DNA of 64,000 bases from Fremontodendron californicum (GCA_030761205.1 JAULJL010000038.1:2356001-2420000), one strand, 5' to 3'; numbered from the stretch's first letter, positions 22,934-34,137 are shown. Translations and numbers: made by a program. The notes: generated by a model not told the origin, from the letters alone.

Positions 22934-22974
22934 AGGTTGGGAAATCGCCACCGTGGGTGGCGATTTCCCAACCT
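22934..22974. other. perfect 19-bp-stem hairpin
   Basis: AGGTTGGGAAATCGCCACC, then GTG, then the exact reverse complement. It shares the AAATCGCC core with hairpins near 1937, 3763, 3838, 23020 and 23080. Confidence 0.85.
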
Positions 22975-23210
22975 AAAATATCTACAAAAAAAAAAGTAAT
23001 ATGACCAAAGAAAATCGCTATGGCTCATGGTGATTTCTCTTGGTGTTTTTACAAAAAAAAAAAATTTAAATACACCAAGGGAAATCACTATAACTCATGG
23101 TGATTTTTTAACGGGTTTAAAAAAAATAGATTTTGATAAATAATTTCACAATATCGATATTTCGTGAATTAAAAAAAGAAGAAGCTATATTATAATAAAA
23201 AAACCGCTGA

Positions 23211-23220
23211 AAATATAGAA

Positions 23221-23270
<50 letters not shown>

Positions 23271-23590
23271 TAAAGTAAAGCAAGGTATATATATAAAAGA
23301 GAGCCAAGAATAAAGAAACAAAAATAATAATAAATGAAAAAGGATGATTTGAAGAAAGAAAGAAAAAGATAAGATTAATAAAATTAAGAATACAAATTGT
23401 CTCAATACTACCTGAAAGCATTAAAAAAAATTCATGATAGAATTGCAATCCACAATTTATCCAAAAAAATCAATTTTCTTTGAGGATTTTTATCAAACAC
23501 CTAATTATATATTTGATGGTTTTCATAGTTGATCCCTGCACCAAAACTTGACATATATAAGACCTATTCAAAGTGAAAAAAGAAACCCAA
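23211..23590. repeat. segmental duplication copy A, block 3 with (TA)n
   Basis: A (TA)28 microsatellite at 23224-23279, followed by sequence matching 33826-34130 (shared 'aaagagagccaagaataa' and 'gttgatccctgcaccaaaac'). ORFs here are products of the TA repeat. Confidence 0.75.
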
Positions 23591-24097
23591 TTAAATTTGA
23601 GAGAGAAAAAAAATTTGAGAATGAAAAAAAACTTGAGAACCCAAATGAACAAAAGAGAAATGTTAATGGGTGTCTAGTGACACTGGTTAAGGTGATATTT
23701 AAAGAAATAAATGTAATTAATGAATTACTTTTTCTTGAATTCAATAAAAGTTATATATTAAATGTAAAAAACTTTCATAAAATAATAATTTAACAATCTT
23801 TAATTGTCTGTAAACACTAATTAACCGGACCCTTATAAAAATTATTTATTTTATGTTTTATTATTATTATTTATGTAATGATTATATTATTATTTAAATA
23901 TTATTCACGTAATGATTATGTTATTAACTGTAGAGTTATAGTAGCACACAGTACCTTGACCGAATCCTTCCTTAGACTTCTACGAGTATTTTTAAAATAT
24001 TTTTTAAAATTAATTAATATATTATTTATAATAATATTATATTAAATATAATAAGTAATAATTTTATTTATTATTTTAAATTTATTAAATAAAGATA
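23591..24097. other. AT-rich intergenic, possible small MITE
   Basis: No gene seen. 23658-23690 ('gggtgtctagtgacactgg') and the stretch near 23808-23833 ('aacactaattaaccgg') look like the two ends of a degenerate inverted-repeat element. The overlapping ORF 23548-23793 has no recognisable domain. Confidence 0.35.
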
Positions 24098-24482
24098 ATA
24101 TCTATACATTATAAAAGAAATGATTGAGTTGATGTCAGGAGTCAAATAACATCAACTCACTTAAAAAAAACTGAAAAACCAATATTTAATAAATCAAATA
24201 ATAATATTATAAGTATATATTTTTTAAAATTTTAAATATAATATATTTAAAAAAAACTTATTCATTCTTTTTAAAAAAGTATCACTTTTTTAAAATATTA
24301 ACATTTTCTTAAAAAAATTTATCACTCACTTAAAAAATTATCTTCTCTTAAAAAAATTATCACTCTCTTAAAAAATTACTATTATCTTAAAAAACTATCA
24401 CTCATTGAAAAAAAACTACTAAATATTTTTTTTACATAAGATTATTTTTTTCACCCATAGAGTGAACGCAGACATAATCTAG
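24098..24482 (+). mobile_element. candidate non-autonomous Helitron
   Basis: Starts TCTATACATTATAAAAG after an A and ends CTAG before a T, the expected A|TC...CTAG|T arrangement. A subterminal inverted repeat (GAGTTGATGT...ACATCAACTC) is near the 5' end. The 3' hairpin is weak, so the call is tentative. Confidence 0.4.
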
Positions 24483-24495
24483 TTATATATAATAA

Positions 24496-24640
24496 CTAGA
24501 ATTCTTCCCCCGCTTCGTTGGGAGATTATTTTTAATATTTATAAAATTTTAATTAAATTAATAATTATAAACAAATATAATTTGAATCATATTAAATAAT
24601 TATTATTTATTTAAATAATTATTTATGTTTTAATATTGTA
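24496..24640 (-). mobile_element. candidate Helitron 3' terminus, opposite orientation
   Basis: Read on the minus strand, the sequence has a CCC...GGG hairpin (CCCAACGAAGCGGGGG), then a short AT-rich spacer and CTAG at 24496-24499. This is a typical Helitron 3' end. The other end is not identified; the right limit is arbitrary. A similar 'cccccgcttcgtcgg' occurs at 30710. Confidence 0.4.
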
Positions 24641-25170
24641 AGTAATGAATTTAGAGTTAAAATCGAATCATTATGACAAATTATGTAAAATATGAGATGA
24701 ATTGAGATACGACACAAACACAATATGAGAAAATAATTAAAATACGATACGACACGAAAAGTAACATGAATACTACACTAATACACAAACGTGTCAAAAT
24801 CTAGATAAAATAAATTATTAACGTGTATAAATTTATAATATTTTAAACACACACAAAAACGACACGAAGACGAACATGTCACGAATACACAAAATTTTCT
24901 CTAAATTAAATTACTATAAGAAATTATGCAAAATATGTCATGAATTGAGACATGACACGAATACACAAAATTTTTTCTAAATTGAATCATAATGACAAAC
25001 TATGCAAAATATAAAATGAATTGAGACACGATACAAACATAGCATAAAAAATTAATTAAAACACTACACTAATACCGAACGTGTCAAAATGTACATAAAA
25101 TGAATTATTAACTTGTAAAAATTTATATAAATTGTAATACTTTAAACACATAAAAAATAACACGAATATG
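24640..25170. repeat. ~300-bp direct duplication, AT-rich
   Basis: Two diverged copies (about 24640-24870 and 24965-25150) sharing 'gaattgagacacgaca'-like and 'gtgtcaaaatctagataaaa'-like stretches. No ORF. Family not recognised; related sequence is at 1370-1530, 32090-32220 and the end of the window. Confidence 0.5.
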
Positions 25171-25245
25171 AATATACAAATTTTTTATCTTTTTTCTTTC
25201 TTTTTCTTTTTCCTTTCTTTCCTTAAAAAAAATGACATGTGTCAC

Positions 25246-26291
25246 CAATGGCAGCCGTAGTGAGAGCCGGAGGGGCCTTGGCTCCCTCAAAAATTTTGAT
25301 TTTTTTTAATATATATATATATATATATATTAAATTAATTTAAATTTGTCTTCAAAATAAAATTATTATTGGTTTATTTTTATTTTCGTCTATAACTTAA
25401 TTTTATATATCATAATTTAAAAAAGAGTAAAACTACATTGTTATTTATCTTTATATATTACCCACCAATCATTATTCATAAACCCTTTAAATCAATTGGT
25501 TAAATAAATATATATCTTTTTAGCATTCTTAGAAAGCAAAAATAACAAGATTATTGCTAAAATTTATTATTTTATTTTTAAAAATATATGTTTATATAAT
25601 CTTGTTGTATATATGCATGGATAATGTTAAGACTTTTATGTTCAGTCAAAAATTTGAGATATTTTTTTGTTAATTTTTGTTATAATATAATATAATATTG
25701 ATTTATCTTAACTACTTATGAAATTTTTTTTATCAACTTTATTTATTGTACTGTGATTTTTTTCAACACCAAATTTAAATTGGGACCATCTTATAAAAGA
25801 TTAGAAAACACCATAATTTATAATCTTAAAGTTTCAATTTCATTATTTTAAAGGCATATTTTATTTTATTATTTTGATTAAAAATATATTATTTAATAAT
25901 TGATTTATTTATATATTTTTCAATTTTAAATTGATAAACGAATTAATCAAAAAAGTTCACCCATAGTTCATTAAAAGATTGTGTAAATTAATTTGAAAAG
26001 CATGTTATTTTTTAAGAGTTCATTAAAAGTTTGTTGAGTTATTTAGTTCAGATTTAATTCTTGAAAATTTTGTTTTTTTAAGAAAATGCTGCTCGTAATT
26101 TTAGATAAAATTATTTATTTGATGTATTTTATTTTTTTTATAATTTTATGAGTTTGTTATTTTTATTAGTATATTATTTGCATATATGTTTTATATTAGT
26201 AAAACATAATGACATACCTCGAATGAAAAAAAAATATTAATTTATATTTTTAATTGGCTCGCCCAAAATCAAGTATCAAGATCCGTCGCTG
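25246..26291. mobile_element. candidate non-autonomous hAT-type element
   Basis: Flanked by TGTGTCAC (25238-25245) and TGTGTCAT (26292-26299), an 8-bp repeat with one mismatch. Ends are CA-starting and GC-rich on the left (CAATGGCAGCCGTAGTGAG) and, read inward from the right, CAGCGACGGATCTTGA. The interior is AT-rich without coding potential. Confidence 0.45.
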
Positions 26292-26860
26292 TGTGTCATC
26301 ATTGAAAAAAATTGTGTAGTCAATATTATAGTATTGTATAAATTTTAAAAAAATAATCTTAAAACACTAATAATAATAAAACAAAATCCGACGTGGTAAA
26401 TATGAGTGGATGATAAATGAGGTTTTTTTTCTTCTCTTTTCATGGCAATTCAACAATAGTCACAGCTAAGTATAAAGAAACATTATTTTTTGGTACATAG
26501 TGTAAAGAAACTTTTTGAAATTGCTCAAATACTTTATAAAAAAATATAATTAATACTTTTTTTAAAAAAAATTTAATAAAAATAATATATTAAATAATTT
26601 TTTTTGAAAATGATAATTAAATAAGCATCGATTAACCGGACAAAAAAATAATTTTACTAACGAATGTCTTAAAAACACTTTTTAAAATTATTATATATAA
26701 TAATAATATATTTATTTAATGCATTAATAGAAAATCATGAATAAAATTATTAATTATTATATTTAATATATTAATTAATTTTAAAAATACTTTAGTAAAG
26801 CTAAAAAAAGAAAAAGTGAATTGATGCTTCTAGGGGTGCTTAGTCCGTAAGCAAGTTCCC
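26292..26860. other. AT-rich intergenic
   Basis: No gene, TIR pair or strong tandem repeat found. It precedes the small gene at 26919. Confidence 0.5.
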
Positions 26861-26868
26861 AATTGGCC

Positions 26869-26876
26869 TATTTAAA
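26869..26876 (+). promoter_or_regulatory. TATA box for the 62-aa ORF
   Basis: TATTTAAA about 43 bp upstream of the ATG, with CCAAT at 26859-26863. Confidence 0.45.
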
Positions 26877-26918
26877 GGATCTGATTTTGGACAGAGTCAG
26901 TCAGAAAAGCTTTGAGAG

Positions 26919-27107
26919 ATGGCAAAGGGGGGTGCAGGTTTAGTGGTGGCAGGGGTACTTCTTCTTGCATGGTTTCTAGCTGCTCTGCCATCAAGTGGCA
27001 AGAAAAAGTCTATGAAAGCTCCAGGAAGGAACCATCGAATTTTCAGGGATGACTTTGAAAATAATCCTGCAGCCTATTTTCGTGATTTGCGCAAACCAAA
27101 GGGCTGA
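26919..27107 (+). CDS. small membrane-anchored protein of unknown function (62 aa)
   Basis: Intronless ORF with a good start context (gagagATGGC), a TATA-like box and CCAAT upstream, and unusually GC-balanced sequence for this AT-rich area. Residues about 5-24 (GAGLVVAGVLLLAWFLAALP) form a single hydrophobic segment, either a membrane anchor or an uncleaved signal. The remaining ~38 residues are basic and polar (SSGKKKSMKAPGRNHRIF, then a DDFENNPAAYFRDLRKPKG tail). I recognise no domain. It reads like a conserved short plant protein because of the amphipathic, low-repeat sequence, but I cannot confirm homologues. An alternative is an exon of a longer gene; no flanking exon was seen. Confidence 0.6.
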   Translation: MAKGGAGLVVAGVLLLAWFLAALPSSGKKKSMKAPGRNHRIFRDDFENNPAAYFRDLRKPKG

Positions 27108-27309
27108 GAACTGAGAAGACGAATCGAAGAGATGGCAATTCTTAACACTTTCTCTTTGTTTGTGAGAGAGAGTTTTCTAAAAGTTCAATATTTGTGTGAG
27201 TATTTAGCAGCATTTTCTTTCTTCTGTTAAGTCTTTACTAAACAATCATGTACCTATGTGAAAAACTTGTGAGATTTGCAGATTGCTAGTTATAATAATA
27301 TTGTTTTTT

Positions 27310-27550
27310 AAGGTCGAACATGGTTCTATTCTTATGAACAAGATACTTCAATCTTTCCTAGATCGTTTTGTTATTGTTTATTTTGATGATATTATGATCT
27401 ACATTAAGTCAGGAGCATGTGAAGCACTTGCGAAAAATATTCCAACCTTTCTTAAATCGTTTTGTTGTTGTTTACTTTGACGTGATCGAAGCATGTGGAG
27501 CACTTGTGAGAAGTGTTCCAAATCTTACGAAAAAATGAGTTATATGTAAA
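27310..27550 (+). pseudogene. Ty3/gypsy reverse transcriptase relic
   Basis: The translated stretch MNKILQSFLDRFVIVYFD continues DIMIYIKS, the RT active-site block (YFDD). After a partial duplication, a second frame (about 27489-27549) gives HVEHL, a stop, then EVFQILRKNELYVK, the next conserved RT segment. The 'tcgttttgttgttgtttac' piece near 27458 repeats the active-site coding block. Stops and frame changes mean it is dead. No other part of a retroelement was found next to it. Confidence 0.75.
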
Positions 27551-28029
27551 ACAAAAAAATGTCACGTCTAACGCTTAAAGATACACGTCAATCCAGACCC
27601 AGTAGTTCACCCTTCACTGTTTTCCCGTTTCCAACCAATAAACTCCCAAAAAAAAAAAAGTTAGCAGGGAACAAAAAAAATATCCCATATCCAGCCAGTT
27701 GATTTTAGATTCCACAAGCTTTGCATAACAGTGTGACACATAATTTAAAGGGTAACTTAGCAATAAATTTGATCGGATTTTGTAATTTTTTCTTCTGTAA
27801 TATTTTGACGTGACATTACCTTAAAAGGTTCAAGACTCCGTGTTTTTTTTTCTTTTTTTTATAAAAACTAAAACCATTTATTTGGCTTTTTGATTTCATA
27901 TTAGATCTCGAAAAATATGAAAAATCTTCCTCTAAAGCATATTAAAAAAAAAAAAAAAAATCGTTTTTGATATACTATCAGTGTATAAATTATATACACT
28001 GACACTGAATACTATATTGACATTTCATT
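27551..28029. other. intergenic, AT-rich, part of a MITE
   Basis: No gene. From about 27965 an inverted-repeat element begins ('actatcagtgtataaa' and 'cactgacagtgcatcaaat' near 28123), related to 38734-38999. Confidence 0.4.
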
Positions 28030-28294
28030 AAAAAACTAACCCTTAACTCTTAACTCCTAACCACTAACTTTAACCACTAACCAGACAGGTGACATCGTAA
28101 GATGCATTATCAATATATAACCTTATGCACTGACAGTGCATCAAATATTAATTCTAAAAAAAAAAATCATAAAAAATAGAATATTTAACATTTTTTTTAA
28201 TTATTGTCCCTCTGAAGTTAAAAAAAATTAGATTATTAGTTTATCTACATAATTTAATTATATTATGAACATAATTAATTAATTATGATATTAA

Positions 28295-28746
28295 TATTTG
28301 GATAACCACAACCTAAACATTAGTTATTAGAGTGGAGAGTCTAAATCTATATAGATCCCATAAGAAAATCTCATATTTTGCAATGTGGGATCCAAGTCTC
28401 ATACCTTACAATTAGGCACATAACAGTCAACCACACTCCGTAGTCCCAACGCCCACGCGAATTGGCTTTGCGCTAGCTTAATTTTCAGCGCAGACTGGCT
28501 TTGCGCTAGTTTATTCTAGCCTCGGGCAAACATTGCAATATCGACGTCATTACCAGCGCCGCACGATTGCAACTGAGATATATGATGACTGGCTCTGATA
28601 CCAATTTATATGGATTTTTGGAAAACCACATTCCAAAAACTAATTATTGAGGTGGGAGAGTATAGGTCTATATAAATCTCACAAATAAATCTCATATTTT
28701 TCAATGTGATATTTAAATCTCATACCTTGGAATTAGACACATAACA
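28295..28746 (-). mobile_element. TRIM-like miniature LTR retrotransposon, copy 1
   Basis: Two direct ~130-bp repeats (about 28295-28425 and 28609-28746) flank a 183-bp core. Minus-strand LTRs start TGTTATGTG. Next to the right LTR the minus strand reads TTGGTATCAGAGCCA (28590-28604), the initiator-Met tRNA PBS. The core is too short to code for protein and includes repeated 'ggctttgcgcta'. Confidence 0.65.
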
Positions 28747-29062
28747 AATTGAAAATGTAATTTTTTTTTTTATAAATATTTATATTTATTATATATCCTA
28801 ACATACGTAAATATTTTGTGGTATACCAAAAAATACAATAATGTCCACGCTATCAAAACATTCATTTCCCCCATTTTGTTATTAATAACAAAGATCCTGG
28901 CCGAAGTAGAAGAATAGTTTTTTTTTTCTCTTAACCGGTGCTATAGATTCTGGTTAAATATTATTTATTTATCATTTTAAGATTTTTTTTTTGCATTTAA
29001 TACATTATTTTTATTAAATTGAAAAAAAGTAATGCATTAATTATATATATATATATATATTA

Positions 29063-29283
29063 GACCTGTTCATGGACCGGATAATCCGTTCGAGTCTGGT
29101 TATGATTTTTCATGATCCGGCCTGGCCCGATCCGGCTTAGATAATTGTTTATGTATTAAAATATTATTTTTATTTAAATTTAATTATAAAAATATAAAAA
29201 TATTAATATAAAAATATATTTTTTAATGTTTTTAATAATAAATAAATAGTAACTCGGATCGGTGGGCCGAGCCTGAGTAAAGG
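29063..29283. mobile_element. hAT-like MITE, right end truncated
   Basis: Begins TAGACCTGTTCATGGACCGG and has the family's AT-rich core. It ends abruptly at the duplication junction after 'ccgagcctgagtaaagg'. Confidence 0.5.
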
Positions 29284-29522
29284 TTAACTAACTCTAACCA
29301 CTAACTCCTAACCCGACAAGTGACATCGTAAGATGCCCTATCAGTGTATAACCCTATACACTAACAGTGCATCAAATATTAATCTTAAAAAAAAAAAAAA
29401 ACTAATCATAAAAAATAGAATATTTTACATTTTTTTAATTATTGTTAGCTCTGAAGTTTAAAAAAAATGAATTATTAGTTTATTTACATAATTTAATTAT
29501 ATTATGAACATAATTTGATATT

Positions 29523-29949
29523 AATATTTTGATAACCACAACCTAAACGATAGTTATTGAAGTAGGATAGTCTAAATCCATATAGATGCGTGATCCAAGT
29601 TTCATACCTTACAATTAGGCACATAACAGTCAACCATACTCCGCAGTCTCGACGCCTACACGGATTGGCTTTGCGCTAGCTTAATTTTCAGCGCGGGCTG
29701 GCTTTGCGCTAATTTATTCTAGCCTCGAGCAAACACTGCAATATCAACATCACCACCAACGTCGCACGATTGCAACTGAGAGATATGATGACTGGCTCTG
29801 ATACCAATTGATATGGATTTTTGGAAAACCATATTCCAAAAACTAATTATTGAGGTGGGAGAGTATAGGTTCATATAAATCTCACAAATAAATCTCATAC
29901 TTTTCAATATGATATTTAAATCTCATACCTTGCAATTAGGCACATAACA
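29523..29949 (-). mobile_element. TRIM-like miniature LTR retrotransposon, copy 2
   Basis: Same structure as copy 1: repeats at about 29523-29628 and 29809-29949, PBS TTGGTATCAGAGCCA at 29793-29807. The left repeat has lost about 30 bp. It arose by duplication of the whole 1.2 kb unit, not by independent insertion. Confidence 0.65.
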
Positions 29950-30280
29950 AAATAAAAGTATAAATGATTTTTTTTTAAATATTTATATTTATTATATATC
30001 ATAACATACGTAAATATTTTGTGGTATAACAAAAAAAAAACAATAATGTTCATGCTATCAAAATATTCATTTCCCTCATTTTGTTATTAATAGCAAAGAT
30101 CCTGCCCTAGTTTAGGCCGAAATAGAAGAATAGTTTTTTTTTTTTCCCTCTTAACCGGTGCTATAGATTCTGATTAAATATTATTTATTTATCATTTCAA
30201 GATTTTTTTTTGATATTTAATACATTATTTTTATTAAATTAAAAAAAGTAATACATTAATTATATTATATATATATATAC

Positions 30281-30534
30281 TAGACCTGTTCATGGACCGG
30301 ATAGTCCGTTCAAGTCTGGATATGATTTTTCATGATCCGAGCGTACCCGATTCGGCTCGGATTACTGTTTATGTATTAAAATATTATTTTTTATTTAAAT
30401 TTAATTATAAAAATATAAAAATATTTTTTTAATTTTTTTAATAATAAATAAATAGTAACCCGAATCGATGGGCCGAGCCTGAATAAAGGTTCAAAAAAAA
30501 ATTAGAACCGCAACTCGGGCCATCGACATATTTG
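30281..30534. mobile_element. hAT-like MITE (same family as 519-761)
   Basis: Starts TAGACCTGTTCATGGACCGG and ends with a degenerate inverse near 'gggccatcgacatatttg'. No intact target duplication. Confidence 0.5.
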
Positions 30535-30696
30535 CCGGTGACCTTCATTAAAAATAATTTTGGCCTAAGAAATGCTCTTTCATACTTCTCAATTTTATTG
30601 GCTTTTTCATTGAATTTATTGGCGAGGCCTATTATTTTTCATCATAAATTATTATATAGTGTGGTTGAAAGTGAAACCACAATTTAAAAAAAAAAA

Positions 30697-31835
30697 AAAT
30701 AGAAAAAGACCCCCGCTTCGTCGGAATTAATTTTAATTTTTTATATAAAATTTTAATTAATTAATAATAATAAAAAATTAATTTTAAATTATATTTTTTG
30801 AATAATAATTATATATTTAATATTTTTATTTTAAAATTGTAATAATCTTAATATAATTATATCTTGTTAATTATGATAATTAAATTTATAATAATTATTT
30901 ATTTATAAATTACGTAATATAAATGTATTTTTAATTGTTGTTTATATATATTTAAAAATATTTAAATTTTATTGTATACTGTGTATTTTAATTTATAGGA
31001 GTTAAAAATAAAAAAATAAAATTGTGATTTATATTTTATTCTCTCGTAGGATCGATTTTCTCATAAAAGTTAGTAGCAAATTCGTTTTTTTCCTTTTTTC
31101 TTTTTTTTCCCGAACGGATCGGGTACGAATCCTAAATCGATCCTCGACTCAACGTGCATACCTACGCCTTTAAATACATCATTTAAAATTAAAATTAAAA
31201 TAATTAATAAAATAATTTTTTTAACTTTTTCCCCTTGCCGGTTGGGTACGGATCTTAAACCGACCACCGAGTCAACGTGCGGACCAACCCCTTTAAAAGC
31301 ATCATTCAAAATAAAATAATTAATAAAATATATTTTTAAACTTTTTCTCCTAGTGGATCGGCTACGGATCCTAAATCAACCCGCGAGTCAACGTGCGAAG
31401 CAGCCACTCTAAATTCATCATTTAAAATTAAAATAAAAAAAATTAGTAAAATAAATTTATTTTTTAACTTTTACTCTCGGGTCGAGTACGAATCTTAAAT
31501 CGATTCGCGAGTCAACGTGCGAACTAACCACTTTAAATACATCATTTAAAATTAAAATAAAAATTATTTGATTTTTTTTTTCAAACGAGTCGGATATAGA
31601 TCCTAAATCGACCTAAGAAAATAAAATATTTTTTTGGAATATATATTTATTAATAATAATATATTTATTATTATTTTTTTTGGACATTTAAAGAAATATC
31701 TCTTGGGTCCTTAAAAATTCTTTGTGACAAATCAAAAATATCCAAAAAAAAATGACAAAATAGGACAAAAAATCCTTTAATAAAATTCAAAATTTTTCTA
31801 TGAATGTCTATGAACTCAATTTTCATTATAATTGA
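30697..31835 (-). mobile_element. insertion in copy B, Helitron-like end
   Basis: Absent from copy A, where the flanks are contiguous near 915-935. On the minus strand its end has the hairpin-like CCGACGAAGCGGGGG followed by TCTTTTTCTA, resembling the Helitron-type end at 24496 but lacking a clean CTAG. It carries the 31060-31620 tandem array. Confidence 0.4.
31060..31620. repeat. ~120-bp tandem repeat, about 5 copies
   Basis: Units contain 'gggtacgaatcctaaatcga', then 'gagtcaacgtgc', then 'catcatttaaaattaaaat'. The start motif recurs near 31120, 31245, 31362, 31484 and 31592. The GC-rich half is better conserved than the AT-rich half. The ORF at 31070-31309 is a by-product. Confidence 0.75.
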
Positions 31836-34137
31836 TATGATTCAGGTACACATTACGTCTTTCGTCTTAATTTGTTTGTCTTTGTTAGTCAAACCAACTC
31901 CATTTGAGATTTTTTTTGAAATTTTATGTTTTTTAAAACTTTTAAAAAACATTTTTGAAAATTTGTTTTTATATGATATTTTTAAAAATAAGAGTCCAAG
32001 TTGAACTTATTTCTTGTTCATTACTTTCTTTCTTTATGATAATGTCCTATACACGATAGGATTATACGATAAAAAAATTAAATTAAAATATAGTATAATA
32101 CAAAACAAATATATAAATATATCAAAATATATATAATACGAATTATTAATATTTTAAAATTTATATAAATATATAATATCTTAAATATAATTATAATATA
32201 TACAAATACAGAATTAACATGTTTATATGCTTTCTTTCTATCTATTTTACAGTTGTGGATTGAAAAAAATACTTATGATTCACATAATGTCTATGTCAGG
32301 TTCTTGAAGGTCTTGGTCTTCTACTTTTTTGTTTCTGCCAAGTCTTGGTCTTTCTTTCTTTAATTAATTAATTTTTAATTGAATTAATGTACCAAAAGTA
32401 GGCAGCCAGTCACTTTGGTACCAAAAGTCTTGCCATTAATCATTGTAAAATGAAAATTATGTAATCTTTCGAGAGCTTATAGATTTTATTGGGTAACACT
32501 AACAGCCAAGCCAACTAACATATACTCATTTTTAAGTGATATATGCAATATTAATTTTTCAATTTCAGTTATATTTTGGAGTTATTTTCCATTTTTTTTA
32601 TAGCAAATAAGAGTAGTTTAGGTATTTTATATGAAATAACAACAATAATTTTTTTTTTTAACCATTAAATGATAATTCAATGTCCCAATTCAACATTTCT
32701 TTTTATAATTTTTTTTAAAACAAATGGTATGTAAACTCATTTAGCACAAAGATTAAGAGATATGAAACAAATAATCTATTTTCCACTTAATAAAACAACT
32801 CATATGAGAAACCATAATTACCCAGCATTGATGCGTTTTTATACTTTCATCTTATTAAAACATAATTGTCTGACATTGTCAAACATAATTAATTAATATT
32901 ACAAACAATCTTGTAACTTAAATCGATGAAAGGTTCTTACTATTTGATTTCATTGATGTAAGGGAGAAACATAATGAAGAAGATGGTCAGAAATTGATAA
33001 ACAAAATCTTACCAACACAATAAATATATAGTGTCAAATTAATTAAAGATTGGAACAGCTCTCCACTAAGTTTTCATGTATTGTGCAACTCCAGCTTTAA
33101 AAGGTGATGCAAAGAAAGCAAATAGCAGTGAATAATTTATTCAATATTAGATGAAATTGAACACAGGAAAACCAAAATGCTTACTTGCAAGAATCGCAAT
33201 TGTAGCTCTTCACAGCCCTATACTAATATAGATTATTGGCAACCAAAAAAAAAATCAGCTAAATGAAATGTGATTAAATACAAAGATAATTGATCAAACA
33301 ATGGGGAAAAAAAGATTATTTATATACAAATTAAAAGTGTTAATGTCCAGAAATAAAGAATTCATAACGTTTAAATTTAATTAACTTAATTAATTCTAAT
33401 TATTCATTTTTAATGCTAATTTAAAGTCAGGAAGAAAATATAAGAGAGTATAACATTTATAAAATAGCATTTAAAATAATATTCATTATATAGTAAATTA
33501 TATAATATTGTAACCTCAAAGAAATAAAAAAAAATGGCTTTTTATACACATCAAAAATATTGTAACTTTAAAGAAAATTAGAGTCACATTTAAAACAATT
33601 TTAATAGCAAATAATTTAATTTATATACAACTCCAAGTGTAACTGAAATTGAAAAATTATTTACTCAAAAGGTTCAAAAGAGAGTGGGAAATATATAATA
33701 TATAAGTTAAAAGACTATATTAATCCTATTTAATCTAAAAGGGAGCTTTTGACTATATTAACCCTACTTAATCTAAAAGGAGCTGAAAATCTATAAGTAT
33801 ATATATATATATATATATATATATTTAAATACTAAAGTAAAGCAAGCTATATATATAAAAGAGAGCCAAGAATAATGAAACAAAAATAATAATAAATGAA
33901 AAAGGATGATTTGAAGAAAAAAGAAAGATAAGATTAATAAAATTAAGAATACAAATTGTATCAATACTATCCGAATGCATTAAAAAATTCATGATAGAAT
34001 TGCAATCCACAATTTATCCAAAAAATCAATTTTCTTTGAGGATTTTCATCAAACACCTAATTATATATTTGATGGTTTTCAGAGTTGATCCCTACACCAA
34101 AACTTGACATATATAAGACCTATTCAAAGTGAAAAAA

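Larger units (their letters stand above)
22313..23210. mobile_element. right part of older host element (CGCCATG hairpin family)
   Basis: Continues the element cut by the retrotransposon. It holds a second copy of the ~300-bp block also seen at 3985-4290 (MITE plus 'ggacctccgggagaaaggcc'), a GC-rich MITE end near 22770-22795, a perfect 19-bp-stem hairpin at 22934-22974, and two weaker hairpins near 23020 and 23080. It ends near 23210, where the segmental duplication resumes. No coding region recognised. Confidence 0.5.
28030..30540. repeat. tandem duplication of a ~1.2 kb unit containing a TRIM element
   Basis: Unit 1 is about 28030-29283 and unit 2 about 29284-30540. Shared landmarks in order: 'gacatcgtaagatgc' (28091 and 29322), the TRIM element, 'aacaaagatcctg', 'ctcttaaccggtgctatag', and the MITE beginning TAGACCTGTTCATGGACC. 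Offsets are about 1.22-1.23 kb. The latter half of the unit also resembles 282-761. Confidence 0.75.

Noticed and set aside
28420..28620. Possible tRNA fragment ('tggctctgatacca')
   Set aside because: It is the inverted initiator-Met primer binding site of a TRIM element, with no cloverleaf around it.
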